Below are positions 23,115 to 31,009 of a DNA stretch of 44,223 nt, one piece after another. Both the position numbers and the translations under genes were made by a program. Origin of the DNA: Streptomyces longispororuber (GTDB taxonomy: Bacteria > Actinomycetota > Actinomycetes > Streptomycetales > Streptomycetaceae); the NCBI RefSeq assembly GCF_024448165.1, contig NZ_JAMOLN010000065.1, positions 1 to 44,223 of the forward strand, read 5' to 3'. Every line of letters begins with the position of its first letter. Within the stretch, counting starts at the first letter, position 1. The notes below the pieces were generated by a model. It made no database searches, was not told the origin of the DNA, and saw only the letters and a list, made by a program, of their open reading frames with translations.

Positions 23115-25079
23115 ATGGCGTTCAAGGCGTACAGCCCTTCCAAACGCATGAAGAAGACGGTCCTGGGAGCGGGCGGCATCGCCCTCCTCGTCGGTCTCAA
23201 CGCCCCGGCCGCCTGGAACTTCGCGTCGGAGCAGTACTACGACTGGAAGATCGCCCAGCCCGGCTACAAGGCCAAGTACGGCTCGTGGTCGTCGGTCGGC
23301 ATCCCGAAGGAGTTCCGCACCAACGCCATCCACGCGGCCCTGCTGCACACCGGCAAGGTGCTGATCGTCGCGGGCTCGGGCAACGAGCAGAAGAAGTTCG
23401 ACGCCGGGTCCTTCGACACCATCCTGTGGGACCCGACGGCGAACACGTTCAAGAAGATCGCCACGCCCGTGGACTTCTTCTGCTCCGGACACGCCCAGCT
23501 CCCCGACGGTCGGCTCCTGGTGGCGGGCGGCACCGCCCGCTACGAGCTGCTCGACGGCGAGGTGAAGAAGGCCGGCGGCGGCATGCGGGTCAAGAACGAG
23601 AACCCCGACAAGCCGATCGTCCTGAAGAAGGGGACGAAGTTCCGCTCGCCGTCGGGCGTCGAGTACGTCTCGAAGTTCGACGTCACCGTGCCCAAGGCCA
23701 AGCGCAGCTTCGACATCACGTACAACCGGGCCGGCGTCATGCAGCCGTGGAAGACGAAGATCAAGGCCAGCGAGGCCCGCGTCTTCGTCGAGGCGGCGAC
23801 GGGCGGCAAGCAGTTCGTCACCGACAAGCAGGCCCAGTACGAGATCGAGGGCCTCAAGGGCGACGACGCGGACAACACGTACGGGCTCTCCGAGAAGATC
23901 ACCATGGACAAGCAGGACTTCCAGGGGATCAAGGCGGCCTACGAGTTCGATCCCGTCGCCGAGAAGTACGTGCCGGTCGACCCGATGGAGAAGGCCCGCT
24001 GGTACCCGACGCTCGTCGGTCTGGAGGACGGCAAGGTCCTCGCGGTCTCCGGCCTCGACGACGTCGGCGTCATCGACCCCGGCGACAACGAGATCTACGA
24101 CCCGAAGACCAAGAAGTGGACGATGGGGCCCAAGCGCTACTTCCCCACGTATCCCGCCCTCTTCCTCACCAAGGGCGGCAAGCTCTTCTACCCGGCGTCC
24201 AACGCCGGGTACGGACCCGCGGACAAGGGCCGCGAGCCGGGGCTGTGGGACCTGAAGACCAACAAGTTCCAGAAGGTCCCGGGCCTCGCCGACATGGACC
24301 AGACGGAGACGTCGGCGTCCCTGCTGCTGCCGCCGGCCCAGGACCAGAAGGTCATGATCATGGGCGGCGGCGGGGTCGGCGAGTCCGAGAAGGCCACGTC
24401 GCGCACCGCGGTCATCGACCTCAAGGAGGACAACCCGTCCTTCAAGACCGGTCCCCGGCTGCCGCAGGGCACGCGCTACCTGAACAGCGTGATCATGCCG
24501 GACGACTCCGTCTTCACCTCGAACGGCTCCTCCGACTACCGCGGCCGCAGCGCCAGCAACATCCTCAAGGCGCAGTTCTACGACCCCAAGGACAACGCCT
24601 TCCACGAGGCGGCGTCCCCCCGGGTCGGCCGCAACTACCACTCGGAGGCGCTGCTGCTGCCCGACGGCCGGGTGGCCACCTTCGGCTCCGATCCGCTCTT
24701 CGACAACGAGCAGAACACCAAGCTCGGCCACTTCGAGCAGCGCATGGAGATCTTCACGCCGCCCGCCCTGCACCGGGGCGGCGACAAACGCCCGGTCATC
24801 GGCGCGGGTCCCGAGACCCTGCCGGACGACCACCGGGCCACGTACCGGACGGCCCAGGCCGACCGGATCGTCAAGGCGCGCCTGATGCGCCCGTCCGCCG
24901 TGACGCACACGACGGACGTGGAGCAGCGGTCGATCGACCTGGGCCTGAAGAAGGGGAACGGCGAGGTGACCGTGGACGTCCCGACGGACACGGCGCTGGT
25001 CCCGCCCGGCTGGTACATGCTGTTCGTGACGGACGCGGACGGCGTCTCGTCCCAGGCCAAGTGGGTCCAGGTGAAGTAG
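23115..25079 (+). CDS. GlxA-like mononuclear copper-radical oxidase
   Basis: This galactose-oxidase-family kelch protein is the type required with CslA for tip glycan deposition. The 654-residue product has a membrane anchor at about residues 14-34 and then a beta-propeller. Active-site residues are intact: Cys123 (FFCSGH), which would crosslink with Tyr297 (ARWYPTL), and the copper ligands Tyr508-His509 (RNYHSEALLLPDGR) and His598 (AVTHTTD). ATG 23115 follows AGGAGGG inside the glycosyltransferase end, so the two genes are coupled. From memory it is related but clearly not near-identical to S. lividans/coelicolor GlxA and may be a paralogue. The copper-loading helper genes (DyP peroxidase, Sco) are not in the window. 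Confidence 0.92.
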   Translation: MAFKAYSPSKRMKKTVLGAGGIALLVGLNAPAAWNFASEQYYDWKIAQPGYKAKYGSWSSVGIPKEFRTNAIHAALLHTGKVLIVAGSGNEQKKFDAGSFDTILWDPTANTFKKIATPVDFFCSGHAQLPDGRLLVAGGTARYELLDGEVKKAGGGMRVKNENPDKPIVLKKGTKFRSPSGVEYVSKFDVTVPKAKRSFDITYNRAGVMQPWKTKIKASEARVFVEAATGGKQFVTDKQAQYEIEGLKGDDADNTYGLSEKITMDKQDFQGIKAAYEFDPVAEKYVPVDPMEKARWYPTLVGLEDGKVLAVSGLDDVGVIDPGDNEIYDPKTKKWTMGPKRYFPTYPALFLTKGGKLFYPASNAGYGPADKGREPGLWDLKTNKFQKVPGLADMDQTETSASLLLPPAQDQKVMIMGGGGVGESEKATSRTAVIDLKEDNPSFKTGPRLPQGTRYLNSVIMPDDSVFTSNGSSDYRGRSASNILKAQFYDPKDNAFHEAASPRVGRNYHSEALLLPDGRVATFGSDPLFDNEQNTKLGHFEQRMEIFTPPALHRGGDKRPVIGAGPETLPDDHRATYRTAQADRIVKARLMRPSAVTHTTDVEQRSIDLGLKKGNGEVTVDVPTDTALVPPGWYMLFVTDADGVSSQAKWVQVK

Positions 25080-25080
25080 G

Positions 25081-25100
25081 CCGGTCCCGGGCGGGACCGG
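25081..25100. terminator. hairpin between convergent GlxA-like and GH6 genes
   Basis: CCGGTCCC (25081-25088) pairs with GGGACCGG (25093-25100) around a 4-nt loop, in the 29-bp gap between two convergent stops. It could terminate both transcripts. No T-tract. Confidence 0.6.
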
Positions 25101-25108
25101 GCGGGACC

Positions 25109-26158
25109 TCAGGACTGCGCGTTGCGGGCGAGCCCCAGCGCGTACTCCGCCCACCAGGTGCCCGCGCCGGGTCCGCCCCGGCAGGTGCCGTCCGACTCGC
25201 CGGGCCGCTTGACCCAGAGGTACGCGTCGATCAGCGGGTCTCCCGTCTCGGTGGTCGGCGCGGAGCCGAGGGCACGGCCCGGCGGGTTGCACCAGGCGTC
25301 CGCGCCGCCGTCGGCGTACGGGCCGGCGCCGTTGCGGCTGGTGTCCACCACGAAGTGCGCGCCGCCGAGCAGCTCCGACAGCCGGCGGCCGTACGTCCGG
25401 CTCGCCTGGTCCGTCTGGAAGTTGGAGACGTTCAGGGAGAACCCGTCGGCCCGGGCGACGCCGGCCCGGCGCAGCGGTTCGACGAGCTTGGCGGCGTCCG
25501 GGATCCACGCCGGGTTGCCCGCGTCGACGTACACCTTGGTGTGCGGCTGCTTCTTCAGCCGGTCGATCGCCGCCGACATCAGCTCGTAGCGCTGGTCCTG
25601 GTACTCGGCCGGGGTGCAGCCGTCGACGATGTGCCCGAGCGCGTCGGGCTCCAGGACGACGACCGCCTTCGCGTCGCCGATGCCCGCCGCGAACGCGTCG
25701 ATCCACTGGTAGTAGAAGTCCGGGGTGTGCGCCCCGCCCGCGGAGTGCTGCCCGCAGTCCCGGTGCGGAATGTTGTACGCGACCAGGACCAGCGTCTTGT
25801 CCGTCTTCTTCGCCTGCGCGCCGGCCGTGGCGATCGCGGGCCGGGGGAAGTCGCCGGGCGCCCACATGGCCTGCGGGTGCTGGGCGATACGGCGGATCAC
25901 CGCGGCGTCCGAGGCGCGGCCCTGCCGCTGCCACCGGTCGGCCTGGACGGCGGCGTCCGATGCGGGGTCGACCCAGAAGGGGGAGGAGTCGGCGGAGCCG
26001 GTGGGGGCGGTCTGGCCCGCGGGCTCGGCCGCGGAGTCGCGGCCACCGCCGGTGTCGTCGGAGCAGCCGGTGGCGAGGGCGGACAGGAGGAGTGCGGCGG
26101 CCGCGAACGCGAGGGCGCGGGTGGTGCGGGCCGGTGTGCGGACGGACGGGACGGGCAT
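25109..26158 (-). CDS. glycoside hydrolase family 6 lipoprotein (CslZ-like)
   Basis: The 349-residue secreted beta-1,4-glucanase starts at ATG 26158 after AGGGGGCAGG. The N-terminus is a lipoprotein signal ending LATGCSDD (lipidated Cys about residue 32), so it is probably anchored to the membrane face. GH6 motifs are IPHRDCGQHSAGG (catalytic acid Asp in RDC), VVVLEPDALGHI, VYVDAGNPAWI, FVVDTSRNGAGP, WCNPPGRALG and LWVKRPGESDGTC. It converges on the GlxA-like gene, as cslZ neighbours glxA in S. coelicolor. A role in trimming or remodelling the CslA product is inferred. No CebR-type box (TGGGAGCGCTCCCA) is seen upstream. Confidence 0.93.
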   Translation of the reverse strand: MPVPSVRTPARTTRALAFAAAALLLSALATGCSDDTGGGRDSAAEPAGQTAPTGSADSSPFWVDPASDAAVQADRWQRQGRASDAAVIRRIAQHPQAMWAPGDFPRPAIATAGAQAKKTDKTLVLVAYNIPHRDCGQHSAGGAHTPDFYYQWIDAFAAGIGDAKAVVVLEPDALGHIVDGCTPAEYQDQRYELMSAAIDRLKKQPHTKVYVDAGNPAWIPDAAKLVEPLRRAGVARADGFSLNVSNFQTDQASRTYGRRLSELLGGAHFVVDTSRNGAGPYADGGADAWCNPPGRALGSAPTTETGDPLIDAYLWVKRPGESDGTCRGGPGAGTWWAEYALGLARNAQS

Positions 26159-26230
26159 CCTGCCCCCTGGTTCGGAGCGCGGGCAATTCCGGCAATCGTT
26201 GCATAAGGGATCACCGGTCCCGGGGATTGC

Positions 26231-26261
26231 CGTCGCACCGCACCGGTGGAGCGGTGCGACG
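26231..26261. promoter_or_regulatory. 11-bp inverted repeat between GH6 and MarR genes
   Basis: CGTCGCACCGC (26231-26241) and GCGGTGCGACG (26251-26261) are perfectly complementary around 9 nt. The site lies in the 162-bp divergent gap between the GH6 gene and the MarR gene, so an operator is more likely than a terminator. Confidence 0.5.
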
Positions 26262-26298
26262 ATCGGCCAAAGGGCGAGACGGGGCTGACCACCATATG

Positions 26299-26308
26299 AC
26301 CGGCCGGT
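26299..26308. promoter_or_regulatory. ACCGGCCGGT palindrome before the MarR gene
   Basis: This 10-bp perfect palindrome lies 12 bp before the GTG at 26321, within ACCATATGACCGGCCGGTAAGG. A nearly identical context precedes the TetR gene at 30997 (ACCATACCGGCCGGTAGG), so one regulator could act on both. Confidence 0.45.
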
Positions 26309-26320
26309 AAGGTCGGGGAC

Positions 26321-26830
26321 GTGCCGAAGCCGCTCAGTCTTGCCTTCGATCCGATCGCCCGCGCCGACGAACTCTGGAAGCAGCGCTGGGGATCCGTGCC
26401 GTCCATGGCCGCGATCACCTCGATCATGCGCGCGCACCAGATCCTGCTCGGCGAGGTCGACGCGGTCGTCAAGCCGTACGGACTGACCTTCGCGCGCTAC
26501 GAGGCCCTGGTCCTGCTCACCTTCTCCAAGGAGGGCGAGCTGCCGATGTCGAAGATCGGCGAGCGCCTCATGGTCCACCCGACGTCCGTGACGAACACGG
26601 TGGACCGCCTGGTCAGGTCCGGCCTCGTCGACAAGCGGCCCAACCCGAACGACGGCCGCGGCACGCTCGCCACCATCACCGACAAGGGCCGCGAGGTCGT
26701 CGAGGCCGCCACCCGCGACCTCATGGCGATGGACTTCGGCCTCGGGGTGTACGACGCGGACGAGTGCGGCGAGATCTTCGCGATGCTGCGCCCGCTGCGG
26801 GTGGCGGCGAGCGACTTCGACGACGAGTGA
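26321..26830 (+). CDS. MarR-family transcriptional regulator
   Basis: The 169-residue regulator begins at GTG 26321 with VPKPLSLAFDPIARADELWKQRWG, an N-terminal extension I recognise from the Streptomyces orthologue (SCO5413, from memory). The winged helix is LPMSKIGERLMVHPTSVTNTVDRLVRSGLV followed by the wing RPNPNDGRGTLATIT. It precedes the second DUF3817 gene, the acyl-CoA-dehydrogenase-like gene and icmA in the same direction, so it might control them or the divergent GH6 gene. The ligand is unknown. Confidence 0.92.
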   Translation: MPKPLSLAFDPIARADELWKQRWGSVPSMAAITSIMRAHQILLGEVDAVVKPYGLTFARYEALVLLTFSKEGELPMSKIGERLMVHPTSVTNTVDRLVRSGLVDKRPNPNDGRGTLATITDKGREVVEAATRDLMAMDFGLGVYDADECGEIFAMLRPLRVAASDFDDE

Positions 26831-26886
26831 CGAGGGCCACCGGGCCCGCTTCAAGATCGAGCAAAACGGGCGGTTACGCTCGACCC

Positions 26887-27225
26887 ATGAAGAAGAGCGT
26901 GCTGACCCGCTACCGGATCATGGCCTACGTCACCGGTGTGCTCCTGGTCCTCCTGTGTCTCGGCATGATCGCCAAGTACGCGCTCGGCATGGACGGCGCC
27001 GCGGACCTCACGCGCGTCATCGCGATCGCGCACGGCTGGCTGTACGTCGTCTACCTGGTCTTCGCCTTCGACCTGGGCTCCAAGGCGAAGTGGCCGGTCG
27101 GCAAGCAGCTGTGGGTGCTGATCGCCGGCACCATCCCGACCGCCGCCTTCTTCGTGGAGCGCAAGGTCTCCGCGGAGCTGGAGGCCAAGGTCGCCGACGA
27201 CGGCGCGAACCTCGCCAAGGCCTGA
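26887..27225 (+). CDS. DUF3817 small membrane protein (copy 2)
   Basis: The 112-residue protein reads MKKSVLTRYRIMAYVTGVLL at the start, has a central 'IAIAHGWLYVVYLVFAFDLGSKAKW' segment with the conserved His, and ends 'IPTAAFFVERKVSAELE'. The same three-segment layout as the protein at 20459 makes them paralogues. ATG 26887 lies 56 bp after the MarR stop. The acyl-CoA dehydrogenase-like gene starts 10 bp after it, suggesting one transcript. Function unknown. Confidence 0.9.
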   Translation: MKKSVLTRYRIMAYVTGVLLVLLCLGMIAKYALGMDGAADLTRVIAIAHGWLYVVYLVFAFDLGSKAKWPVGKQLWVLIAGTIPTAAFFVERKVSAELEAKVADDGANLAKA

Positions 27226-27235
27226 TCCGAACGCC

Positions 27236-28282
27236 GTGCGACACCCCCTCGTCGACGCCGCCCACCGGCTCGCCGAGGGGGTGCTCGCGCCTGCCGCCGA
27301 GGCGCACGACCGCGACGGTGTCACCCGCGCGGCGATCGACGCCGTCAAGGCGTCCGGCGTACTCGGCGTCAACGCGCCCGCCGCGTACGGAGGTTGGGAC
27401 GCCCCCGCCGCCGTCGGCCGGGAGGTCGCCGAGATCCTCGCGGGGGCGTGCTGCTCCACGTTCTTCGTGCAGGCGCAGCACCACACCCCCGTACGCCTCC
27501 TCGCCGACGGCGCGCACGCGGCCCGCGAGCGCCGGCTGCGCCCGCTCTCCGACGGCACGGCCCTGGCCGGTGTCGCCTTCTCGCATCTGCGCGCCTTCCC
27601 GGAGTTGCCGGTCCGCGCGACCCCGCTGCCCGGCGGTGGTCTGCGCTTCGACGGGCGCGTGCCCTGGTACACCGGCTGGGGCCTGAACGACGTGTTCCTG
27701 CTCGGCGGCGCCACGGACGGCGGCGAGGTCGTCTTCGCGGTCGCCGAACCGCGCGCTCAGCCCGGCCTCACCCCCACCCAGCCGCTCCGGATGGCCGCGC
27801 TCACCGGCACCCGCACCGTCGGCCTGACCCTCGACGGGTTCACGGTCCCGGCCGACGCCGTCGTGATCCGGCAGCCGTACGACGAGTGGGCGCGGGCCGA
27901 CCGCCCCAAGAACACCAACACCAACCCCGCCGTCCTCGGCGTCACCCGGGCCGCCCTCGACCTGCTCGACGCGTCCGGCGACGACGGGGCGGAGGAGACC
28001 GCGGACGTCCTGCGCGGACGACTCGACGCCGTGCGCCGCGCCGCGTACGCCCTGGTCGACGAGGTGCCGGCGGGGGAGTGCCTGACGGACCGGCTGGTCG
28101 TGAAGACGCGCGCGTACGACCTCATGCGGGCGGCGACCACGGCCGCGGTCGTGGCCGGCGGCGGCCGCGCGCTCGGCCTCTCCGCGCCCGCTCAGCGGCT
28201 CGCCCGCGAGGGCCTGTTCCTCCTGGTGCAGGGGCAGACGGCGGACGTGCGCGGCGCGCATCTGGCGGCGCTGCGGGGCTGA
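27236..28282 (+). CDS. acyl-CoA dehydrogenase-like protein
   Basis: The 348-residue protein with the acyl-CoA-dehydrogenase fold has an N-terminal helical domain with VKASGVLGVNAPAAYGGWDAPAAV, a middle beta region 'TALAGVAFSHLR...GRVPWYTGWGLNDVFLLGG' and a C-terminal helical bundle. It is a little shorter than the usual 380 residues, and the usual catalytic Glu region and the FAD-binding C-terminal motif are not obvious, so activity is uncertain. Flavin-dependent monooxygenase-like relatives are possible. GTG 27236 is the only start close to the preceding gene (10 bp). It lies 74 bp upstream of icmA, suggesting a role in branched or short acyl-CoA metabolism. Confidence 0.8.
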   Translation: MRHPLVDAAHRLAEGVLAPAAEAHDRDGVTRAAIDAVKASGVLGVNAPAAYGGWDAPAAVGREVAEILAGACCSTFFVQAQHHTPVRLLADGAHAARERRLRPLSDGTALAGVAFSHLRAFPELPVRATPLPGGGLRFDGRVPWYTGWGLNDVFLLGGATDGGEVVFAVAEPRAQPGLTPTQPLRMAALTGTRTVGLTLDGFTVPADAVVIRQPYDEWARADRPKNTNTNPAVLGVTRAALDLLDASGDDGAEETADVLRGRLDAVRRAAYALVDEVPAGECLTDRLVVKTRAYDLMRAATTAAVVAGGGRALGLSAPAQRLAREGLFLLVQGQTADVRGAHLAALRG

Positions 28283-28324
28283 GGACGGCCCCCCTGGGGT
28301 GATCCTTCGCCGTGGGCCATCGAC

Positions 28325-28348
28325 ATTTACTAGGACGTCCTAGTAAAT
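28325..28348. promoter_or_regulatory. 24-bp perfect palindromic operator before icmA
   Basis: The half-site ATTTACTAGGAC (28325-28336) is followed directly by its exact reverse complement (28337-28348). It is AT-rich against the background, ends 8 bp before the icmA ATG, and overlaps possible -10 hexamers (TAGGAC, TAGTAA). A dimeric repressor bound here would block transcription or initiation. The regulator is not identified. Confidence 0.8.
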
Positions 28349-28356
28349 TCGAGGGT

Positions 28357-30057
28357 ATGGACGCTGACGCGATCGAGGAAGGCCGCCGACGCTGGCAGGC
28401 CCGTTACGACAAGGCCCGCAAGCGTGACGCGGACTTCACCACGCTCTCCGGAGATCCGGTCGACCCCGCCTACGGGCCGCGGCCCGGGGACACGTACGAA
28501 GGCTTCGAGCGGATCGGCTGGCCCGGCGAGTACCCGTTCACCCGCGGTCTGTACCCGACCGGGTACCGGGGCCGGACCTGGACCATCCGCCAGTTCGCCG
28601 GGTTCGGCAACGCCGAGCAGACGAACGAGCGCTACAAGATGATCCTGGCCAACGGCGGCGGCGGACTCTCCGTCGCCTTCGACATGCCGACGCTGATGGG
28701 CCGCGACTCGGACGACCCGCGCGCGCTCGGCGAGGTCGGCCACTGCGGCGTCGCGATCGACTCGGCGGCCGACATGGAGGTCCTGTTCAAGGACATCCCG
28801 CTGGGCGACGTCACGACGTCCATGACGATCAGCGGCCCGGCCGTCCCCGTCTTCTGCATGTACCTCGTCGCGGCGGAGCGCCAGGGCGTCGACCCCGGCG
28901 TCCTGAACGGCACGCTCCAGACCGACATCTTCAAGGAGTACATCGCGCAGAAGGAGTGGCTCTTCCAGCCCGAGCCGCACCTGCGCCTCATCGGCGACCT
29001 GATGGAGCACTGCGCCACCGCCATCCCCGCCTACAAGCCGCTCTCGGTCTCCGGCTACCACATCCGCGAGGCGGGCTCGACGGCCGCGCAGGAGCTGGCG
29101 TACACGCTGGCCGACGGATTCGGTTACGTGGAGCTGGGGTTGAGCCGCGGGCTCGACGTGGACGTGTTCGCGCCCGGCCTCTCCTTCTTCTTCGACGCGC
29201 ACGTCGACTTCTTCGAGGAGATCGCCAAGTTCCGCGCGGCGCGCAGGATCTGGGCGCGCTGGATGCGGGACGTGTACGGGGCGACGAGCGAGAAGGCGCA
29301 GTGGCTGCGGTTCCACACGCAGACCGCGGGCGTCTCGCTGACCGCGCAGCAGCCGTACAACAACGTCGTACGGACCGCGGTCGAGGCCCTCGCCGCCGTG
29401 CTCGGCGGCACCAACTCCCTGCACACGAACGCCCTCGACGAGACCCTCGCGCTGCCGAGCGAGCAGGCGGCGGAGATCGCGCTGCGCACGCAGCAGGTGC
29501 TCATGGAGGAGACCGGCGTCGCCAACGTCGCGGACCCGCTGGGCGGTTCCTGGTACGTGGAGCAGCTCACCGACCGCATCGAGGCGGACGCCGAGAAGAT
29601 CTTCGACCAGATCAAGGAGCGCGGCCTGCGGGCGCACCCGGACGGACAGCACCCCATCGGGCCGATCACGTCCGGCATCCTGCGCGGCATCGAGGACGGC
29701 TGGTTCACCGGCGAGATCGCGGAGTCGGCGTTCCAGTACCAGCAGTCCCTGGAGAAGGGCGACAAGCGGGTCGTCGGGGTCAACGTCCACCACGGTTCCG
29801 TCACCGGCGACCTGGAGATCCTGCGGGTCAGCCACGAGGTCGAGCGGGAGCAGGTGCGGGCCCTGGGGGACCGGAAGGGGGGCCGGGACGACGCGAAGGT
29901 GCGGGCCGCGCTGGGCGCGATGGTCGGTGCGGCGCGTGACGGGTCCAACATGATCGGGCCGATGCTGGAGGCGGTGCGGGCGGAGGCGACGCTCGGCGAG
30001 ATCTGTGGTGTGCTGCGTGATGAATGGGGCGTGTACACGGAGCCGGCCGGGTTCTAG
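28357..30057 (+). CDS. icmA: isobutyryl-CoA mutase large subunit
   Basis: This adenosylcobalamin-dependent mutase large subunit interconverts isobutyryl-CoA and n-butyryl-CoA; a small B12-binding subunit IcmB, not in this window, is needed. The 566-residue length equals known IcmA. The substrate-specificity residues are those of IcmA, not methylmalonyl-CoA mutase: Phe80 in TIRQFAGF (Tyr in MCM) and Gln198 in EYIAQKE (Arg in MCM). The rest follows the TIM-barrel (AFDMPTLMGRDSDD, SVSGYHIREAGS, GGTNSLHTNALDE). There is no B12 domain at the C-terminus (ends GVYTEPAGF). ATG 28357 follows GAGGG and the palindrome at 28325. MeaB at 12368 could be its chaperone. Confidence 0.96.
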   Translation: MDADAIEEGRRRWQARYDKARKRDADFTTLSGDPVDPAYGPRPGDTYEGFERIGWPGEYPFTRGLYPTGYRGRTWTIRQFAGFGNAEQTNERYKMILANGGGGLSVAFDMPTLMGRDSDDPRALGEVGHCGVAIDSAADMEVLFKDIPLGDVTTSMTISGPAVPVFCMYLVAAERQGVDPGVLNGTLQTDIFKEYIAQKEWLFQPEPHLRLIGDLMEHCATAIPAYKPLSVSGYHIREAGSTAAQELAYTLADGFGYVELGLSRGLDVDVFAPGLSFFFDAHVDFFEEIAKFRAARRIWARWMRDVYGATSEKAQWLRFHTQTAGVSLTAQQPYNNVVRTAVEALAAVLGGTNSLHTNALDETLALPSEQAAEIALRTQQVLMEETGVANVADPLGGSWYVEQLTDRIEADAEKIFDQIKERGLRAHPDGQHPIGPITSGILRGIEDGWFTGEIAESAFQYQQSLEKGDKRVVGVNVHHGSVTGDLEILRVSHEVEREQVRALGDRKGGRDDAKVRAALGAMVGAARDGSNMIGPMLEAVRAEATLGEICGVLRDEWGVYTEPAGF

Positions 30058-30379
30058 CGCCCGCCCGGTACGGGTCTCGGCTTCGCGCCGTGGCCGCATC
30101 TGTTGTTCGCCGGGCGCGGGTGCGTGGGGCTTCTCGCGCAGTTCCCCGCGCCCCCTAAGGCACGGCTTCGCGCCGTGGTCGCGACGGGTTGTTCGCTGTC
30201 TGCGGCTCTCGTCGTGGTTGCTCGCGCAGTTCCCCGCGCCCCTGAGATGCGCACTGCGTGCGCCATCTCATGGGGCGCCCCTGGGGCTGCGGCGGAGCCG
30301 CATGCTCCAGGGGCGCGGGGAACTGCGCGAGAAGCCCCACCGGCCCGCAGCCGACCCACGGACCCCTCGCGCCGGGCTC
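30058..30379. repeat. intergenic repeat cluster between icmA and TetR gene
   Basis: This 322-bp non-coding stretch contains three copies of one element: GTGGGGCTTCTCGCGCAG... at 30124-30154, a partial direct copy at 30221-30242, and a perfect 31-bp inverted copy at 30310-30340. A second direct repeat, GGCTTCGCGCCGTGG with YCGC, occurs at 30079-30097 and 30165-30183. The RNA from 30124-30340 could fold into one large hairpin between the convergent icmA and TetR genes. I see no gene here. Confidence 0.8.
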
Positions 30380-30997
30380 CTACTCGGACGCCGCCGCCAG
30401 GCCGCCCAGGAGGAGGGCCGTGAAGCGGCGGACCCAGTCCGCGTCCACCGGCTCCGCGCTGACCAGCGTCCGGTGCACCACGGCCCCGGCCGCCACGTCG
30501 AAGATGAGGTCCGCCGTCTCCGCGGCCACACACGGATCCGCCGGCACGGGCAGCTCGCCGCGCCGCTCGGCGCGCGCCCGCCCCTCCAGGACAAGACGTT
30601 TCTGCCGGTCGACGATCGACGTACGGATCCGCTCCCGCAGCGGCGCGTCCCGGGTCGACTCCGCGACGACCGCCATCAGCGCCGTCTTCGTCTCCGGGCG
30701 GTCCAGGATCGCCGCGAACTGGAGCACCACGCCCTCGATGTCGGCGGCGAGCGAGCCGCGGTCGGGCAGCTCCAGCTCGTCGAAGAGCACCGCCACCGCG
30801 TCCACGACCAACTCGTTCTTGCCCGCCCAGCGGCGGTACAGGGTCGTCTTGGCGACCCCTGCGCGCGTCGCCACGTCCCCCAGCGTCAGCTTCGACCAGC
30901 CGAGGTCGACCAGGGCCGCACGCGTCGCCTCCAGGATCGCCTCGTCCGCGGCGGCGGACCGGGGGCGACCTGTACGGGAGGGCGTGTGGCTCTGCAT
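30380..30997 (-). CDS. TetR-family transcriptional regulator
   Basis: The 205-residue repressor has the N-terminal HTH 'GRPRSAAADEAILEATRAALVDLGWSKLTLGDVATRAGVAKTTLYRRWAGKNELVVDAV', with TLGDVATRAGVAKTTLYRRW as the recognition region, and a C-terminal helical ligand domain. ATG 30997 gives the standard length. Upstream is a palindrome TACCGGCCGGTA at 31010-31021, a probable autoregulatory operator. It faces icmA across the repeat cluster. Its operator does not resemble the icmA palindrome, so direct control of icmA is not supported. Confidence 0.93.
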   Translation of the reverse strand: MQSHTPSRTGRPRSAAADEAILEATRAALVDLGWSKLTLGDVATRAGVAKTTLYRRWAGKNELVVDAVAVLFDELELPDRGSLAADIEGVVLQFAAILDRPETKTALMAVVAESTRDAPLRERIRTSIVDRQKRLVLEGRARAERRGELPVPADPCVAAETADLIFDVAAGAVVHRTLVSAEPVDADWVRRFTALLLGGLAAASE

Positions 30998-31009
30998 GGT
31001 CGACGACCA

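Noticed and set aside
21246..26204. Antisense open frame of about 1,650 codons across the glycan cluster
   Set aside because: Composition is Arg/Gly/Pro/Val shadow coding with no start context, and it covers two well-supported genes (CslA-like and GlxA-like) in the other direction plus part of GH6 in another frame.
22415..26206. Plus-strand open frame through the GlxA-like and GH6 region
   Set aside because: Arg/Pro-rich shadow frame. The GlxA-like and GH6 frames have catalytic motifs.
25109..26854. Longer GH6 protein starting upstream of 26158
   Set aside because: The extension would run antisense through the MarR gene and bury the lipoprotein signal in the middle of the protein.
28312..28357. 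GTG start 45 bp upstream of icmA
   Set aside because: It would translate through the palindrome and add residues absent from IcmA. ATG 28357 yields the exact IcmA length and residue numbering.
30058..30379. Remnant of an insertion sequence in the icmA-tetR gap
   Set aside because: The inverted 31-bp repeats have no transposase fragment between them and no target duplication that I can see. The same element recurs singly at 21148.
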